Source: Thermoleophilaceae bacterium | GTDB lineage: Bacteria; Actinomycetota; Thermoleophilia; Solirubrobacterales; Thermoleophilaceae | Assembly: GCA_030447875.1 (NCBI GenBank) | Contig: JAUJOA010000001.1 | Location: 154,946 to 218,945 of the forward strand | DNA length: 64,000 nucleotides | Reading direction: 5' to 3' | In this document: one piece after another, positions 30,585-39,812 of the stretch | Position numbering within the stretch: position 1 is the first letter of the stretch | Layout of the letters: each line of letters starts with the position of its first letter | Program-made: the position numbers and the translations under genes | Notes under the pieces: model-generated | What the model saw: the letters and a program-made list of their open reading frames with translations, nothing else | Told to the model about the DNA's origin: nothing | Database searches by the model: none

Positions 30585-31735
30585 ATGCGCCGCATTCTCA
30601 TCCTCGGCTCCACCGGCTCGATCGGCACCCAGGCGCTCGACGTCATCGCCGACAGCGACGACCTTCAGGTCGTGGGCCTTGCAGCTGACCGCAGCGCCGG
30701 GGCGCTGGTCCGCCAGGCCGAGGCACACGGGGTCGGCCGCATCGGCCTCGCCGATCGCGACGCGGCAGCCCAGGCGGCGGAGACATGGACCGGGGAGAGG
30801 TATACGGCGGTCCAGAAGGTCTCGTCCGCCTCGTCACCGAGACGGACTGCGAGCTCGTCCTCAACGCGCTCGTGGGCTCGGCGGGCCTCGCGCCCACGGT
30901 CGCGGCGCTCGGCGAGGGAATCGATCTTGCCCTCGCAAACAAGGAAAGCCTGATCGTCGGAGGCGAGCTCGTGATGGCGCTCGCCGAGGCGACGGGCGCC
31001 CAGGTCATACCCGTCGACTCCGAGCACTCGGCTCTCCAGCAGCTCGTGGCATCCGAGCGCCCCGGGACCGTCGACCGCCTGGTCCTCACGGCCTCGGGAG
31101 GGCCGTTCCGCGGTCGTACGCTCGCCCAGCTCGCGAGTGTGACCCCTTCCGAGGCGCTCGCCCACCCCACGTGGAACATGGGCGGAAAGGTCACGATCGA
31201 CTCGGCAACGCTGATGAACAAGGGCCTCGAGCTGATCGAGGCGCATCATCTGTTTGCCGTCCCCTACGAGCGGATCGACGTGGTGGTCCATCCGCAATCG
31301 ATCGTCCACGCGCTGGTGCATCTGAACGACGGCGCGTCGCTGGCTCACCTCGGCTACCCGGACATGCGCGTGCCGATCTCCTACGCGCTCCACCACCCCG
31401 AGCGTGCGGACGTGCCGGTCGAGACGCTCGACCTGGCCGCGATCGGTCAGCTGACGTTCGAACCCGCCGACACGGCGACGTTCGGGTGTCTGCGCCTTGC
31501 CCGCGAGGCCGCGGCCGCCGGCGGCACCGCTCCATGCGTCATGAACGCTGCCAACGAGGTGGCCGTGCACGCGTTCCTTGACGGGACGCTCCGGTTCACG
31601 GGCATCGCCGAGGTGATCGAGCGCGCGCTCGATGCGATCGAGCCGGCGCCGGTCGGTCACTTCTCCGATCTCTACGCTGCCGACGCCGAGGCGCGGCGGC
31701 TCACCCAGGGTTTGATCGAGGGGGTGGCCGCGTGA
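30585..31735 (+). CDS. dxr: 1-deoxy-D-xylulose 5-phosphate reductoisomerase, frameshifted as read
   Basis: Second enzyme of the MEP isoprenoid pathway. The N-terminal frame (30585-about 30790) has ILILGSTGSIGTQALDVI, the NADPH motif; the rest continues in another frame from about 30796: GPEGLVRLV, LVLNALVGSAGLAPTVAAL, LANKESLIVGGELV, PVDSEHSALQQ (metal and substrate residues), NMGGKVTIDSATLMNKGLEL, VVHPQSIVHALV and CVMNAANEVAVHAFL. Adding one G to the GGGG run at 30792-30795 joins the frames as TWTGGEVYGGPEG. Because both parts are perfectly conserved and the pathway is essential, a base-calling error is likely. The stop overlaps rseP by four bases. Confidence 0.9.
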
Positions 31736-32820
31736 ACCTCAGCAGCTGGTTCCTCGCGTTCGCCGGCTTCGCGGTCCTGATCGTCCTCCACGAGCTCGGC
31801 CACTTCGCCGCCGCGAAGGCGGTCGGCATGCGCGTCGAGCGTTTCTCGCTCTTCTTTCCACCGCTCTTGCTGAAGAAGAAGGTGGGGGAGACGGAGTACG
31901 CGCTCGGCGCGCTGCCGTTAGGCGGCTACGTCAAGATCAGCGGGATGAGTCCGGACGAGGACCTCCCGGACGACGTTAGGACTCGTGCATACACAGCGCA
32001 GCCGGTTTGGAAGCGCGTCGTCGTGATTGCCGCCGGCCCAGCCGTCAACCTTCTGCTCGCCGCCCTGCTTCTGTTCGTGTTCTTCTGGCAGATCGGCCTG
32101 CCCGAGCCACGAGTCGGAAAGATCGAGCCGGGCTTGCCGGCCGCCGGCCAGCTGCAACAGGGAGACGACCTCATCGCGGTCGACGGTCGCCGTGGCACGC
32201 CGGCGGAGCTCTCCGACGCGATCGCTGCGCACCGGTGCGCGGGCGCGCAGACCGAGGGCTGCAAGGCCGCTACGCCGGCCGAGCTACTCGTTGTGCGGGA
32301 CGGCCGGACCATGGCGCTCGAGGTGACGCCCGTCTACGACGCCGACGCGCCGGGTGGCGGGCGGCCGCGCCTTGGCTTCCAGTTCGCGCTCGGCCCGCGA
32401 GCGCCGCTTGCGTTCGGTAGCGCCGCCGAGGCAGCGCTTGACCGCTTCTGGTTCGTGACCCGCGAAACGGTCAAGCTCCCCGCGCGACTGTTCGACGCGG
32501 AGCAGCGAAAGGAGATCACCGGCGTGGTCGGCGCCTACGAGATCACCCGTCAGACGATCCTCGACGACATCGCCAACGTGGTCGGGATTCTCGCGATCAT
32601 TTCGCTGTCGCTGGCGATCATCAACCTGTTTCCGTTCCTGCCGCTCGACGGCGGTCACATCTTCTGGGCGCTGCTGGAGAAGGTACGCCGGAAGCCGGTT
32701 TCCTACGCCACGATGGAGCGTGCGGGCGTGGTCGGGTTCGCGCTCGTGATCGGGCTCTTCGCGATCGGGTTCACCAATGACCTGGGCAGGCTGTTCGGCG
32801 AGGGCTTCAACGTGAGATAG
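31732..32820 (+). CDS. rseP: Site-2 intramembrane metalloprotease (RseP/RIP family)
   Basis: Zinc protease that cuts transmembrane anti-sigma factors or signal peptide remnants inside the membrane. In 362 residues: the first span with the zinc motif VLHELGHFAAAKAVGM (His-Glu-x-x-His about residue 20), PLGGYVKISGM, a periplasmic PDZ domain (about 120-185, VGKIEPGLPAAGQLQQGDDL), and the third zinc ligand in INLFPFLPLDGGHIFWALLE. GTG 31732 is coupled to dxr. A sigma4/RskA-like membrane protein encoded at 44.9-46.1 kb is one conceivable substrate; that is speculation. Confidence 0.94.
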   Translation: MNLSSWFLAFAGFAVLIVLHELGHFAAAKAVGMRVERFSLFFPPLLLKKKVGETEYALGALPLGGYVKISGMSPDEDLPDDVRTRAYTAQPVWKRVVVIAAGPAVNLLLAALLLFVFFWQIGLPEPRVGKIEPGLPAAGQLQQGDDLIAVDGRRGTPAELSDAIAAHRCAGAQTEGCKAATPAELLVVRDGRTMALEVTPVYDADAPGGGRPRLGFQFALGPRAPLAFGSAAEAALDRFWFVTRETVKLPARLFDAEQRKEITGVVGAYEITRQTILDDIANVVGILAIISLSLAIINLFPFLPLDGGHIFWALLEKVRRKPVSYATMERAGVVGFALVIGLFAIGFTNDLGRLFGEGFNVR

Positions 32821-32821
32821 T

Positions 32822-32865
32822 CCCCTCACATCGGGTATACGTAACCCGAGAGTCGAGGGGAGGAG
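32822..32865 (+). promoter_or_regulatory. Nested inverted repeat overlapping the ligase ribosome-binding site
   Basis: CCCCTC (32822-32827) pairs with GAGGGG (32855-32860) and, inside it, TCGGGT (32831-32836) with ACCCGA (32844-32849). The outer 3' arm adjoins the strong Shine-Dalgarno GGAGGAG (32859-32865) of the acyl-CoA ligase. TATAC in the loop could also be a -10 element. It could be an operator, an RNA hairpin masking the ribosome-binding site, or a U-less terminator for rseP. Confidence 0.45.
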
Positions 32866-32870
32866 ACACC

Positions 32871-34688
32871 ATGGAGAGCACGACAGCCGGCGCCTCGGAG
32901 CGTGGCGGGGTGCGCGCACTCGGCGAGGCCACCGTTTGCGCCGCCTTTCAGGCGACCGCCGAGGACAACGCCGACCGCGTAGCGATTCGGACCAAGGGCG
33001 ACGAGTTCACGATGACCTGGGGCGAGTACGCGGAACGGGTCCGCCGGATAGCGGCGGGCTTGGCGGCGCTCGGACTGGCTCGCGGCGACACGATCGCCAT
33101 CATGCTCACCAACCGACCCGAGTTCCATCTGGCGGACGCGGCCGCCATGCACCTCGGCGCCACGCCGTTCTCCGTCTACAACACCTATTCGGCCGAGGAG
33201 ATCGACTACCTGGTCGGGGACGCCGAGAACCGGATCGTCGTGACCGAGCAGGCGTTCCTCGACAAGATCCTGGCCACGCGCCAGAAGACCAACGCGATCG
33301 AGCACGTGATCGTCGTGGACGGCGACCCTCCCGACGGCTGCGTGTCACTCGACGAGGTGGCGGGACGCGGGGAGGAGGACTTCGACTTCGACGCCGCCTG
33401 GAAGGCGGTGGAGCCCGACGACGTGCTCACGCTGATCTACACGTCGGGCACGACCGGCCCGCCGAAGGGCGTGCAGATCACCCACGACAACATGGTGGCC
33501 GCCGCCCAGTCCTTCGACGAGATGATCCAGTTTCCCGACGGTGCCCGGGTGGTCTCGTATCTCCCGATGGCTCACATCGCCGAGCGCGCGTGCAGCCACT
33601 ACCTCCCGATACTGCTCGGGTTCACCGCCACGACCTGTCCGGACGCGCGCGAGGTGATCGGCTACCTGCCCGAGGTGCGCCCGGGGTGGTTCTTCTCCGT
33701 CCCGCGCATCTGGGAGAAGGCCAAGGCGGCTCTCGAGGCCGGCATCGAGGCGGAGCAGGACGCGGATCGCAAGCAGGCCACGAAGTGGGCGATCGACGTA
33801 GGCCTGCGCAAGGTTCGCGCCGAGCAGTCGGGCGAGGGGGTCTCCGACGAGCTGCGCGCGGAGTACGAGAAGGCCGACTCGATGGTGCTCTCGAAGATTC
33901 GGGCGCAGGTGGGGCTCGACGAGGCGCACTCGGTCAACGTCGGCGCCGCCCCGACGCCCCCGGAGGTGATCGAGTTCTTCCACGCGATCGGGATTCCGCT
34001 GGGCGAGCTGTGGGGCATGTCAGAGACCTGCGGCGCCGGTACCTGCAACCGGCCGGAGAACGTGAAGATCGGCACCGTGGGGCCGCCGGCGCCGGGCGTC
34101 GAGGTCACGCTGGCGGAGGACGGCGAGGTGCTGGTGCGCGGGCGCGTGATCATGAAGGGCTACCGCAACCAGCCCGACAAGACGAAGGAGACGATCGACG
34201 ACGACGGCTGGCTCCACACCGGCGACATCGGCGAGCTCGACGACGACGGCTACCTGAAGATCGTCGACCGCAAGAAGGAGCTGATCATCAACGCCGCGGG
34301 CAAGAACATGTCGCCGGCGAACATCGAGTCCAAGGTCAAGACCGCGAGCCCCCTGGTCGGTCAGGCGGTGGCGATCGGCGATCGGCGGGCCTACGTAACG
34401 GCGCTGATCACCCTGGACCCGGACGCCGCGCCGGGTTTCGCCAAGCAGCACGGCATCGAGGACGACACTCCCGCCGCGCTCGCCCAGGAGCAGGCTGTGA
34501 TCGACGAGGTGCAGAAGGCGATCGATCGCGCGAACGAGGATCTGGCTCGAGTCGAGCAGGTCAAGAAGTTCAAGATCCTCGAAGAGGAGTGGCAGCCGGG
34601 CGGCGACGAGCTGACGCCGACGATGAAGCTGAAGCGCAAGCCGATCGGCGAGAAGTACGGGGAGGAGATCGAGGCGCTGTACGCCTAG
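32871..34688 (+). CDS. AMP-dependent synthetase, long-chain acyl-CoA ligase type
   Basis: Adenylates a carboxylic acid and transfers it to CoA. The 605-residue ANL enzyme shows the P-loop TLIYTSGTTGPPKGVQITH (about 187-205), PMAHIAERACSHYLP, the A5 region GELWGMSETCGAGTCNRPEN, the A7 motif DDGWLHTGDIGELDDDGYL, the hinge IVDRKKELIINAAGKNMSP and the A10 lysine region LTPTMKLKRKPIGEKY. The length and architecture match FadD15-type long-chain ligases; chain-length preference is not readable. The ATG 32871 start has GGAGGAG six bases upstream and a nested inverted repeat just before it. Confidence 0.92.
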   Translation: MESTTAGASERGGVRALGEATVCAAFQATAEDNADRVAIRTKGDEFTMTWGEYAERVRRIAAGLAALGLARGDTIAIMLTNRPEFHLADAAAMHLGATPFSVYNTYSAEEIDYLVGDAENRIVVTEQAFLDKILATRQKTNAIEHVIVVDGDPPDGCVSLDEVAGRGEEDFDFDAAWKAVEPDDVLTLIYTSGTTGPPKGVQITHDNMVAAAQSFDEMIQFPDGARVVSYLPMAHIAERACSHYLPILLGFTATTCPDAREVIGYLPEVRPGWFFSVPRIWEKAKAALEAGIEAEQDADRKQATKWAIDVGLRKVRAEQSGEGVSDELRAEYEKADSMVLSKIRAQVGLDEAHSVNVGAAPTPPEVIEFFHAIGIPLGELWGMSETCGAGTCNRPENVKIGTVGPPAPGVEVTLAEDGEVLVRGRVIMKGYRNQPDKTKETIDDDGWLHTGDIGELDDDGYLKIVDRKKELIINAAGKNMSPANIESKVKTASPLVGQAVAIGDRRAYVTALITLDPDAAPGFAKQHGIEDDTPAALAQEQAVIDEVQKAIDRANEDLARVEQVKKFKILEEEWQPGGDELTPTMKLKRKPIGEKYGEEIEALYA

Positions 34689-34787
34689 TCCGTCCCACGT
34701 CGCCGCCTCGCCGAATCCGGTGCGCTGGGCGCAGGGAGCGGCGGACGCGGGCGCTCGCCGGCCGCGCGTTCGGGTAGCTTTTCTGCG

Positions 34788-35333
34788 GTGACGCCGTTCT
34801 ACGTACTTGGCGGCCTTCTGGCGCTCTGGGCGGTGCTCGTGGCCGCGCTCGGCATCGCTCGCCATCGGTTTCCGGGCGGCCGGACGGGAGAGCGGATCGT
34901 CATCGCGATCTCCGTCCTGCTCGTGGTCGGCGCGATCGGCTCCGCTGTGGTCACGAGCGCGCTTGAGGCGGAGGAACAGAGCGAGGCGGCGGCGGAGCCC
35001 CCGGAGGCAGCGGCGCCCGCCGAGACGCCCGCGGGGGCCTCCGGCGAGGGTGAGCAGCTCGAGCTGAGCGCCGATCCGAGCGGCCAACTCGCGTTCGACG
35101 TGACGGAGCTCGAGGCCTCGGCGGGCGAGACCACGCTGGTGATGGAGAATCCCGCGTCGCTCGAGCACAACGTATCGATCGAGGGCGCCGGGGTGGCCGA
35201 GGAGGGCGAGATCGTGCCCAAGGGCGGCACCTCGACCGTCAGCGCCGAGCTCGAGCCGGGTGAGTACACGTTCTACTGCTCTGTCCCGGGGCACCAGGAG
35301 GGCGGCATGGAGGGAACGCTCAAAGTTCAGTAG
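34788..35333 (+). CDS. Membrane-anchored cupredoxin (plastocyanin/azurin-like)
   Basis: A 181-residue protein with two N-terminal membrane spans (about 3-23 and 36-58), an Ala/Glu/Pro-rich linker and a C-terminal blue-copper domain outside the membrane. The four type 1 copper ligands are recognisable: His in SLEHNVSIEG, and Cys, His and Met in YTFYCSVPGHQEGGMEG. It probably carries electrons for a membrane redox enzyme or binds copper. The pair of N-terminal spans resembles a cytochrome-oxidase-type anchor, but no oxidase genes are nearby. Confidence 0.83.
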   Translation: MTPFYVLGGLLALWAVLVAALGIARHRFPGGRTGERIVIAISVLLVVGAIGSAVVTSALEAEEQSEAAAEPPEAAAPAETPAGASGEGEQLELSADPSGQLAFDVTELEASAGETTLVMENPASLEHNVSIEGAGVAEEGEIVPKGGTSTVSAELEPGEYTFYCSVPGHQEGGMEGTLKVQ

Positions 35334-35384
35334 CTGGAGCCGGCTCCCCTCGGGCGGGCGCGAGGCCCCCGGTACCATCTCTCC

Positions 35385-36676
35385 ATGGCCTCGAGACGCC
35401 AGATCTGGGTGAAGGGCGTGCCGATCGGTGGCGGCGCCCCGGTCGCCGTGCAGTCGATGACCAAGACCGAGACCGCGGACTATGAGGCCACCATGCGCCA
35501 GATTCGCGCGATCGCAGACGCGGGCGCCGATCTCGTCCGCGTGGCCGTGCCCCGCGATGACGACGTGGAGGCGCTGAAGCGCATCGTCGTCGAGTCGCCG
35601 ATCCCCGTGATCGCCGACATCCACTTCAACTACACGCTGGCGCTCAAGGCCATCGACGCGGGGGCCGACTGCATCCGCCTGAACCCCGGCAACATCGGCG
35701 GCCCCGACAAGGTAGCCGAGGTCGCCGACCGCGCGAGGCTGCCGGCACGCCGATGCGGATCGGCGTGAACTCCGGCTCGCTGCCGAAGCACCTCCACGAG
35801 CTCGAGCGGGAGAACTCCGTCGAGGCGCTGGTCACGGCGGCCGTCGAGTTCGTCGAGCTGATGGAGCGGCTCGACTTCGAGGACTTCAAGGTCTCGATCA
35901 AGTCGACCAGCGTGCCGAACACGATCGCCTCCAACCGGCTGCTCGCTACGAAGATTGACTATCCGCTGCATCTCGGCATCACCGAGGCGGGTACGAAGTG
36001 GTCCGGCTCGCTCAAGTCGGCCGTCGGCTTAGGCACGCTGCTTGCGGACGGAGTGGGGGACACGATTCGCATCTCCCTCTCGACCTTCCACGCCGAGGAG
36101 GAGGTCAAGGTCGCCTGGGAGATCCTCAAGGCGTTGAAGCTGCGAGAGCGCGGACCGGTGCTCATCGCCTGCCCGACCTGCGGGCGGCTCCAGTTCGACA
36201 TGGACACCGTCGTCGCGGAGATCGAGCAGCGGCTCGAGGCCTACGAGGAGCCGATCGAGGTCGCGGTGCTGGGCTGCGCGGTGAACGGCATCGGCGAGGC
36301 CTCACACGCCGACTTCGGCATCACCGGCGCGAAGAACGAGGGCCTCATCTTCTCCGAGGGCAAGCCGCTCAAGAAGGTTCCGCAAGACCGCCTCGTGGAG
36401 GAGCTGTTCGCCGAGATCGACAGGTCGCTGAAGGTCGGCCGCACCGTCGTCGACGAGAGCAAGGCCGCCGAGGGCGCGGAGTGGCTCCAGCGGATCGAGG
36501 ACGAGAACGCCGGTGAGATGACCCCCGAGCGGCTCGCAGCGATGGAGGCCGCCGCGGCCAACGCCGACGACGGCGACGAGGCCGACGCGGTGACCGACGC
36601 GCTCGTGGCGCGGGAGCGGCTCACGCTCGACGAGGACGCCTCGCCGACGGCCGGTCGCCGCTTCACCCGCGCCTAG
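35385..36676 (+). CDS. ispG: 4-hydroxy-3-methylbut-2-enyl-diphosphate synthase, frameshifted as read
   Basis: Iron-sulfur enzyme of the MEP pathway. The first frame (35385 to about 35740) gives QIWVKGVPIGGGAPVAVQSM, IAADAGADLVRVAVP-type barrel sequence and IPVIADIHFNYTLAL, DCIRLNPGNIGG; the second gives MRIGVNSGSLPKHL, VSIKSTSVPNTIASNR, LGITEAGTKWSGSLKSAVG, and the 4Fe-4S ligands in IACPTCGRLQFD and VLGCAVNGIGEASHADFGI. One base is missing between about 35730 and 35750 (near GCGAGGCTG). The C-terminus carries an extra acidic tail of about 60 residues. Both parts are highly conserved, so assembly error is more likely than loss. Confidence 0.9.
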
Positions 36677-36713
36677 CTTCGCTACGGCGCCCTCCCAATA
36701 GACTCGCCGGCCG

Positions 36714-38411
36714 ATGACGCGCCTGAGCGGCTACTTCCTCCCGACGCTCAAGGAGGCGCCCGCCGATGCGGAGGCGGTATCGCACAAGCTGCTCGTGCGC
36801 GCCGGGATGGTCCGCCAGCTCGGAGCTGGAATGTGGACCTATCTGCCGGCGGGCTGGCGCGTCCACCGCAGGGTCGAGGAGGTCATACGCGGCGAGCTCG
36901 ACGCGATCGGCGCCCAGGAGTTGCTGATCCCGGTGCTTCAGCCGGCCGAGCTCTGGCGGCAGACCGGGCGCTACGACATCGAGGAGCTCTTCAAGTTGAA
37001 GGACCGCAGGGGAGCGGACCTCGTCCTCGGGATGACTCACGAGGAGCCACTGACCCATCACGTGGCACGCGACGTCCGCTCCTACCGCGACCTGCCGCTC
37101 AAGCTCTACCAGTTCCAGACCAAGGAGCGCGACGAGCCACGGCCGCGCGCCGGAGTGCTCCGCACGCGCGAGTTCGTCATGAAGGACGCGTATAGCTTCG
37201 ACCGCGACGCCGAGGGGCTCGAGCGCGCGTACGAGCTTCACATCGGCGCGTACGACCGGATCTTCGATCGCTGCGGGGTCGAGTGGTACCGCGTCGAAGC
37301 CGACGTGGGGATGATGGGTGGTCTGGGCGGACACGAGTACATGGCGCCCTGCGCCGCCGGCGAGAACGAGGTGGCGCTGTCGGACGCCGGCTACGCGGCC
37401 AACGTGGAGGTCGCGAGCGCCGCGGCACAGCCTGTGGACGGCATGCCGGAGCCGCTCGACGCGCCGGAGCTCGTGGACACGCCGGGGGCGGCGACGATCG
37501 CCGAGGTCTCGGGCCTGCTCGGCGCGCCGCCCGCAGCGCTCGTCAAGGCGATGCCGATGATCGTCGACGGCCGCGGGCCGGTCCTCTGCCTGCTCCGCGG
37601 CGACCATCGGCTGAACGAGATCAAGCTCGGGAACGTCCTCGGAGCACCGGCTCGGGCGGCGCGCGAGGAGGAGATCCGCGATGCTTTCGGCGCTCCGCCC
37701 GGCTTCATCGGTCCCACTGATGCGAAGGTCGAGCTCGTGGCCGACGAGGCGCTGCGCGGCCTGCGGGGCCTGATCGCCGGCGCGAACGAGTCCGACCGCC
37801 ACCTCCGCGGGGTCGAGGCGGGGCGCGACTTCCAGCCGGCGTGGGCGGACATACGGACGGTCGAGGCGGGCGACACATGTCCCGCCGGCGGACCGATCCG
37901 AATCGAGCCGGCCATCGAGATGGGTCACATCTTCAAGCTCGGCACGCGCTACTCGGAGCCGCTCGGGGCGACCTACCTCGCGGAGGACGGGGAGGAGCGC
38001 CTCATTTGCATGGCCTCCTACGGCATCGGCCCGGCGCGGGTCATGGCGGCGGCGGTGGAGCAGTACGCCGACGACCAGGGGATCTCGTGGCCGCGGACCA
38101 TCGCGCCGTTCGACATCGAGCTCGTGCGGCTCGGCAAGGGCGATCAGCCGGCGCGCGAGGTGGCCGACCGGCTCTACGAGGAGCTGCTGGAAACCGGCCT
38201 CCAGGTGCTCTACGACGATCGCGAGGCAAGCCCCGGCGAGAAGTTCGCCGACGCCGAGCTCATCGGCTGTCCGCTCCGCGCTACGGTCGGAAAGCGAAGC
38301 GTCGAGGCGAGCGAGGTCGAGGTGCAGGTGCGCCGAGGGCAGGAGAAGTCGGCGCTGGCGCTCGCCGGCGCGGCGCAGGAGCTCGCGGAGCGGTGGCGCG
38401 GACTTCCCTGA
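36714..38411 (+). CDS. proS: Prolyl-tRNA synthetase, bacterial type
   Basis: Charges tRNA-Pro. The 565-residue enzyme has class II motif 1 (GMVRQLGAGMWTYLPAGWRV), motif 2 (RDLPLKLYQFQTKERDEPRP), FVMKDAYSFDRDAEG, an insertion (editing) domain about 215-375 with APPAALVKAMPM, motif 3 (MASYGIGPARVMAAAVEQ) and a C-terminal anticodon-binding domain (VLYDDREASPGEKFADAEL). The insertion domain identifies the bacterial rather than archaeal/eukaryotic type. It overlaps the next gene by 19 bases. Confidence 0.95.
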   Translation: MTRLSGYFLPTLKEAPADAEAVSHKLLVRAGMVRQLGAGMWTYLPAGWRVHRRVEEVIRGELDAIGAQELLIPVLQPAELWRQTGRYDIEELFKLKDRRGADLVLGMTHEEPLTHHVARDVRSYRDLPLKLYQFQTKERDEPRPRAGVLRTREFVMKDAYSFDRDAEGLERAYELHIGAYDRIFDRCGVEWYRVEADVGMMGGLGGHEYMAPCAAGENEVALSDAGYAANVEVASAAAQPVDGMPEPLDAPELVDTPGAATIAEVSGLLGAPPAALVKAMPMIVDGRGPVLCLLRGDHRLNEIKLGNVLGAPARAAREEEIRDAFGAPPGFIGPTDAKVELVADEALRGLRGLIAGANESDRHLRGVEAGRDFQPAWADIRTVEAGDTCPAGGPIRIEPAIEMGHIFKLGTRYSEPLGATYLAEDGEERLICMASYGIGPARVMAAAVEQYADDQGISWPRTIAPFDIELVRLGKGDQPAREVADRLYEELLETGLQVLYDDREASPGEKFADAELIGCPLRATVGKRSVEASEVEVQVRRGQEKSALALAGAAQELAERWRGLP

Positions 38412-39019
38412 CCAAGCGACGGCTGCTCGGGCTTGACCGCTCGGGGCCGGCGCCGAGGCCCACGCAGCGTGGGGCGCCGCTTCGACCGTTCACCATCCCG
38501 AACGCGATCGGCTTCGTCCGCCTCGCGCTGATACCGGTCTTCCTGGTGCTGGCGCTGCGGTCCGGGGACGGGCGCATCGCTTCGGCCTCGATCGTCTACG
38601 CCGTGGTCGCAGGCACCGACTACCTGGACGGCATCGCCGCGCGCGTAACCGGTCAGTACAGCCGGCTCGGCACGCTGCTCGATCCACTCGTCGACCGGGC
38701 GCTGGTCATCTCGGGTGCCATCGTGGCCTACCGCTTCGACCTGTTGCCGCGCTGGGCGCTCATAGTCCTGGCGGCCCGCGAGCTGCTGATGCCGGCATTG
38801 ACGCAGGCCGCGTTCCGCCGCGGGCTCGACCTCGACATCAACATGGTGGGCCGCTGGGCCGTCTGGCCGACGATGTTCTCGTTCTTCCTCGCGATGGTGT
38901 CGGTCACGTGGGTGGCCGATGCCCTGCTGTTTTTAGGCCTCGCCTTGACGCTCGCCGCCACGGCGCTCTACGTGAGGGACGGGTTGCAGGCTGTCCGCTC
39001 ACCCTCAACCTCGGCTTGA
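38393..39019 (+). CDS. CDP-alcohol phosphatidyltransferase (PgsA-like)
   Basis: Transfers a phosphatidyl group from CDP-diacylglycerol to an alcohol such as glycerol 3-phosphate. The 208-residue membrane protein has the complete family signature D-x2-DG-x2-AR-x8-G-x3-D-x3-D in DYLDGIAARVTGQYSRLG then TLLDPLVDR (about residues 71-97), with roughly five spans. Phosphatidylglycerophosphate synthase is the most likely activity, but inositol or other acceptors cannot be excluded. GTG 38393 lies within the end of proS. Confidence 0.85.
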   Translation: MARTSLTKRRLLGLDRSGPAPRPTQRGAPLRPFTIPNAIGFVRLALIPVFLVLALRSGDGRIASASIVYAVVAGTDYLDGIAARVTGQYSRLGTLLDPLVDRALVISGAIVAYRFDLLPRWALIVLAARELLMPALTQAAFRRGLDLDINMVGRWAVWPTMFSFFLAMVSVTWVADALLFLGLALTLAATALYVRDGLQAVRSPSTSA

Positions 39020-39066
39020 GCCTGGATATACTGCCCTCCCGCCCTCGCCCACGGAGGATTTGAGCA

Positions 39067-39330
39067 ATGGACACCTTTCCGGACCTCGGAGCGCTCAGCG
39101 ATCAGGAATTGAAGGACCTGATCCAGGAGCTGACGGGCGAGGAGCAGCAGCTCTCCTACGAGCGCCGGATCCTGCACGGCAAGATCGACATCCTTCGCGC
39201 CGAGCTCGTCAACCGGCTCCGCAAGAAGCGCGAGGAGGGTGAGCCGGTGATCACCGGTGGTGACGTTCAGCAGCTCTCGAACATCCTCTCCGGCAAGGGC
39301 CTGCCCAAGAGCGACCCCGAGCCGGGATAG
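39067..39330 (+). CDS. RsiG-like coiled-coil protein, possible c-di-GMP-responsive anti-sigma factor
   Basis: An 87-residue, mostly helical soluble protein. Its core EEQQLSYERRILHGKIDILR with AELVNRL resembles RsiG, the actinobacterial partner of sigma WhiG whose helices bind cyclic di-GMP through E-x3-S-x2-R-x3-Q-x3-D. Here the pattern is E26, S30, R33, His37 in place of Gln, D41, so all but one motif position is kept. Only one copy is present, so it would have to act as a dimer, as described for early-branching actinobacterial RsiG proteins. ATG 39067 has GGAGG about ten bases upstream. It is followed by FHA and MerR genes. No sigma factor gene is adjacent. Confidence 0.6.
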   Translation: MDTFPDLGALSDQELKDLIQELTGEEQQLSYERRILHGKIDILRAELVNRLRKKREEGEPVITGGDVQQLSNILSGKGLPKSDPEPG

Positions 39331-39341
39331 AGGCGCCCCAG

Positions 39342-39812
39342 GTGAGCGCGCTTCACTGTCCTGAATGCGGATTCGTCAACGCCGAGGGGGCGAACTACTG
39401 CCAGAAGTGCGGCGCCTTCCTGGGCGACGTGTCGGGCGACTCCGAGGACACGACGATCACCTACCAGGTCGGCGACACCGGCGAGCTCACGCCGGTCGAT
39501 CTCGATCGTGTCGTGGCGGAGGGCGCGACCCTCGTCATCCGCTCGGGGGGTGGTCGCGCGGGCGAGTCGTTCGCCCTCGCGGGCGAGCGGACCGCCATCG
39601 GACGCAGTCCCGACTCCGAGGTGTTCCTGGACGACGTGACGGTGTCGCGGAACCACGCGCTGATCGTCAGGCGGCGCGACGGACTCCACATCGACGACCT
39701 CGGCTCGTTGAACGGCACGTACGTGAACCGGAGCAGGATCGAGTCGCACAAGCTCGTCGACGGTGACGAGCTCCAGGTCGGGAAGTACAAGCTGAGCTAC
39801 CTCGAGCGGTGA
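39342..39812 (+). CDS. Zinc-ribbon plus FHA domain protein (GarA-like)
   Basis: A 156-residue cytoplasmic protein. It begins with a zinc ribbon (Cys pairs at 6/9 and 20/23: HCPECGFVNAEGANYCQKCG), then a Thr-containing acidic linker (SEDTTITYQVGD), then an FHA phosphothreonine-binding domain with GERTAIGRSPDSEVFLDD, VTVSRNHALI and LGSLNGTYVNRSRIES. The linker Thr pair followed by FHA recalls GarA/OdhI, whose phosphorylated N-terminal Thr folds back onto the FHA domain to switch central metabolism; the zinc ribbon is additional. The neighbour MerR gene supports the GarA comparison. GTG 39342. Confidence 0.82.
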   Translation: MSALHCPECGFVNAEGANYCQKCGAFLGDVSGDSEDTTITYQVGDTGELTPVDLDRVVAEGATLVIRSGGGRAGESFALAGERTAIGRSPDSEVFLDDVTVSRNHALIVRRRDGLHIDDLGSLNGTYVNRSRIESHKLVDGDELQVGKYKLSYLER

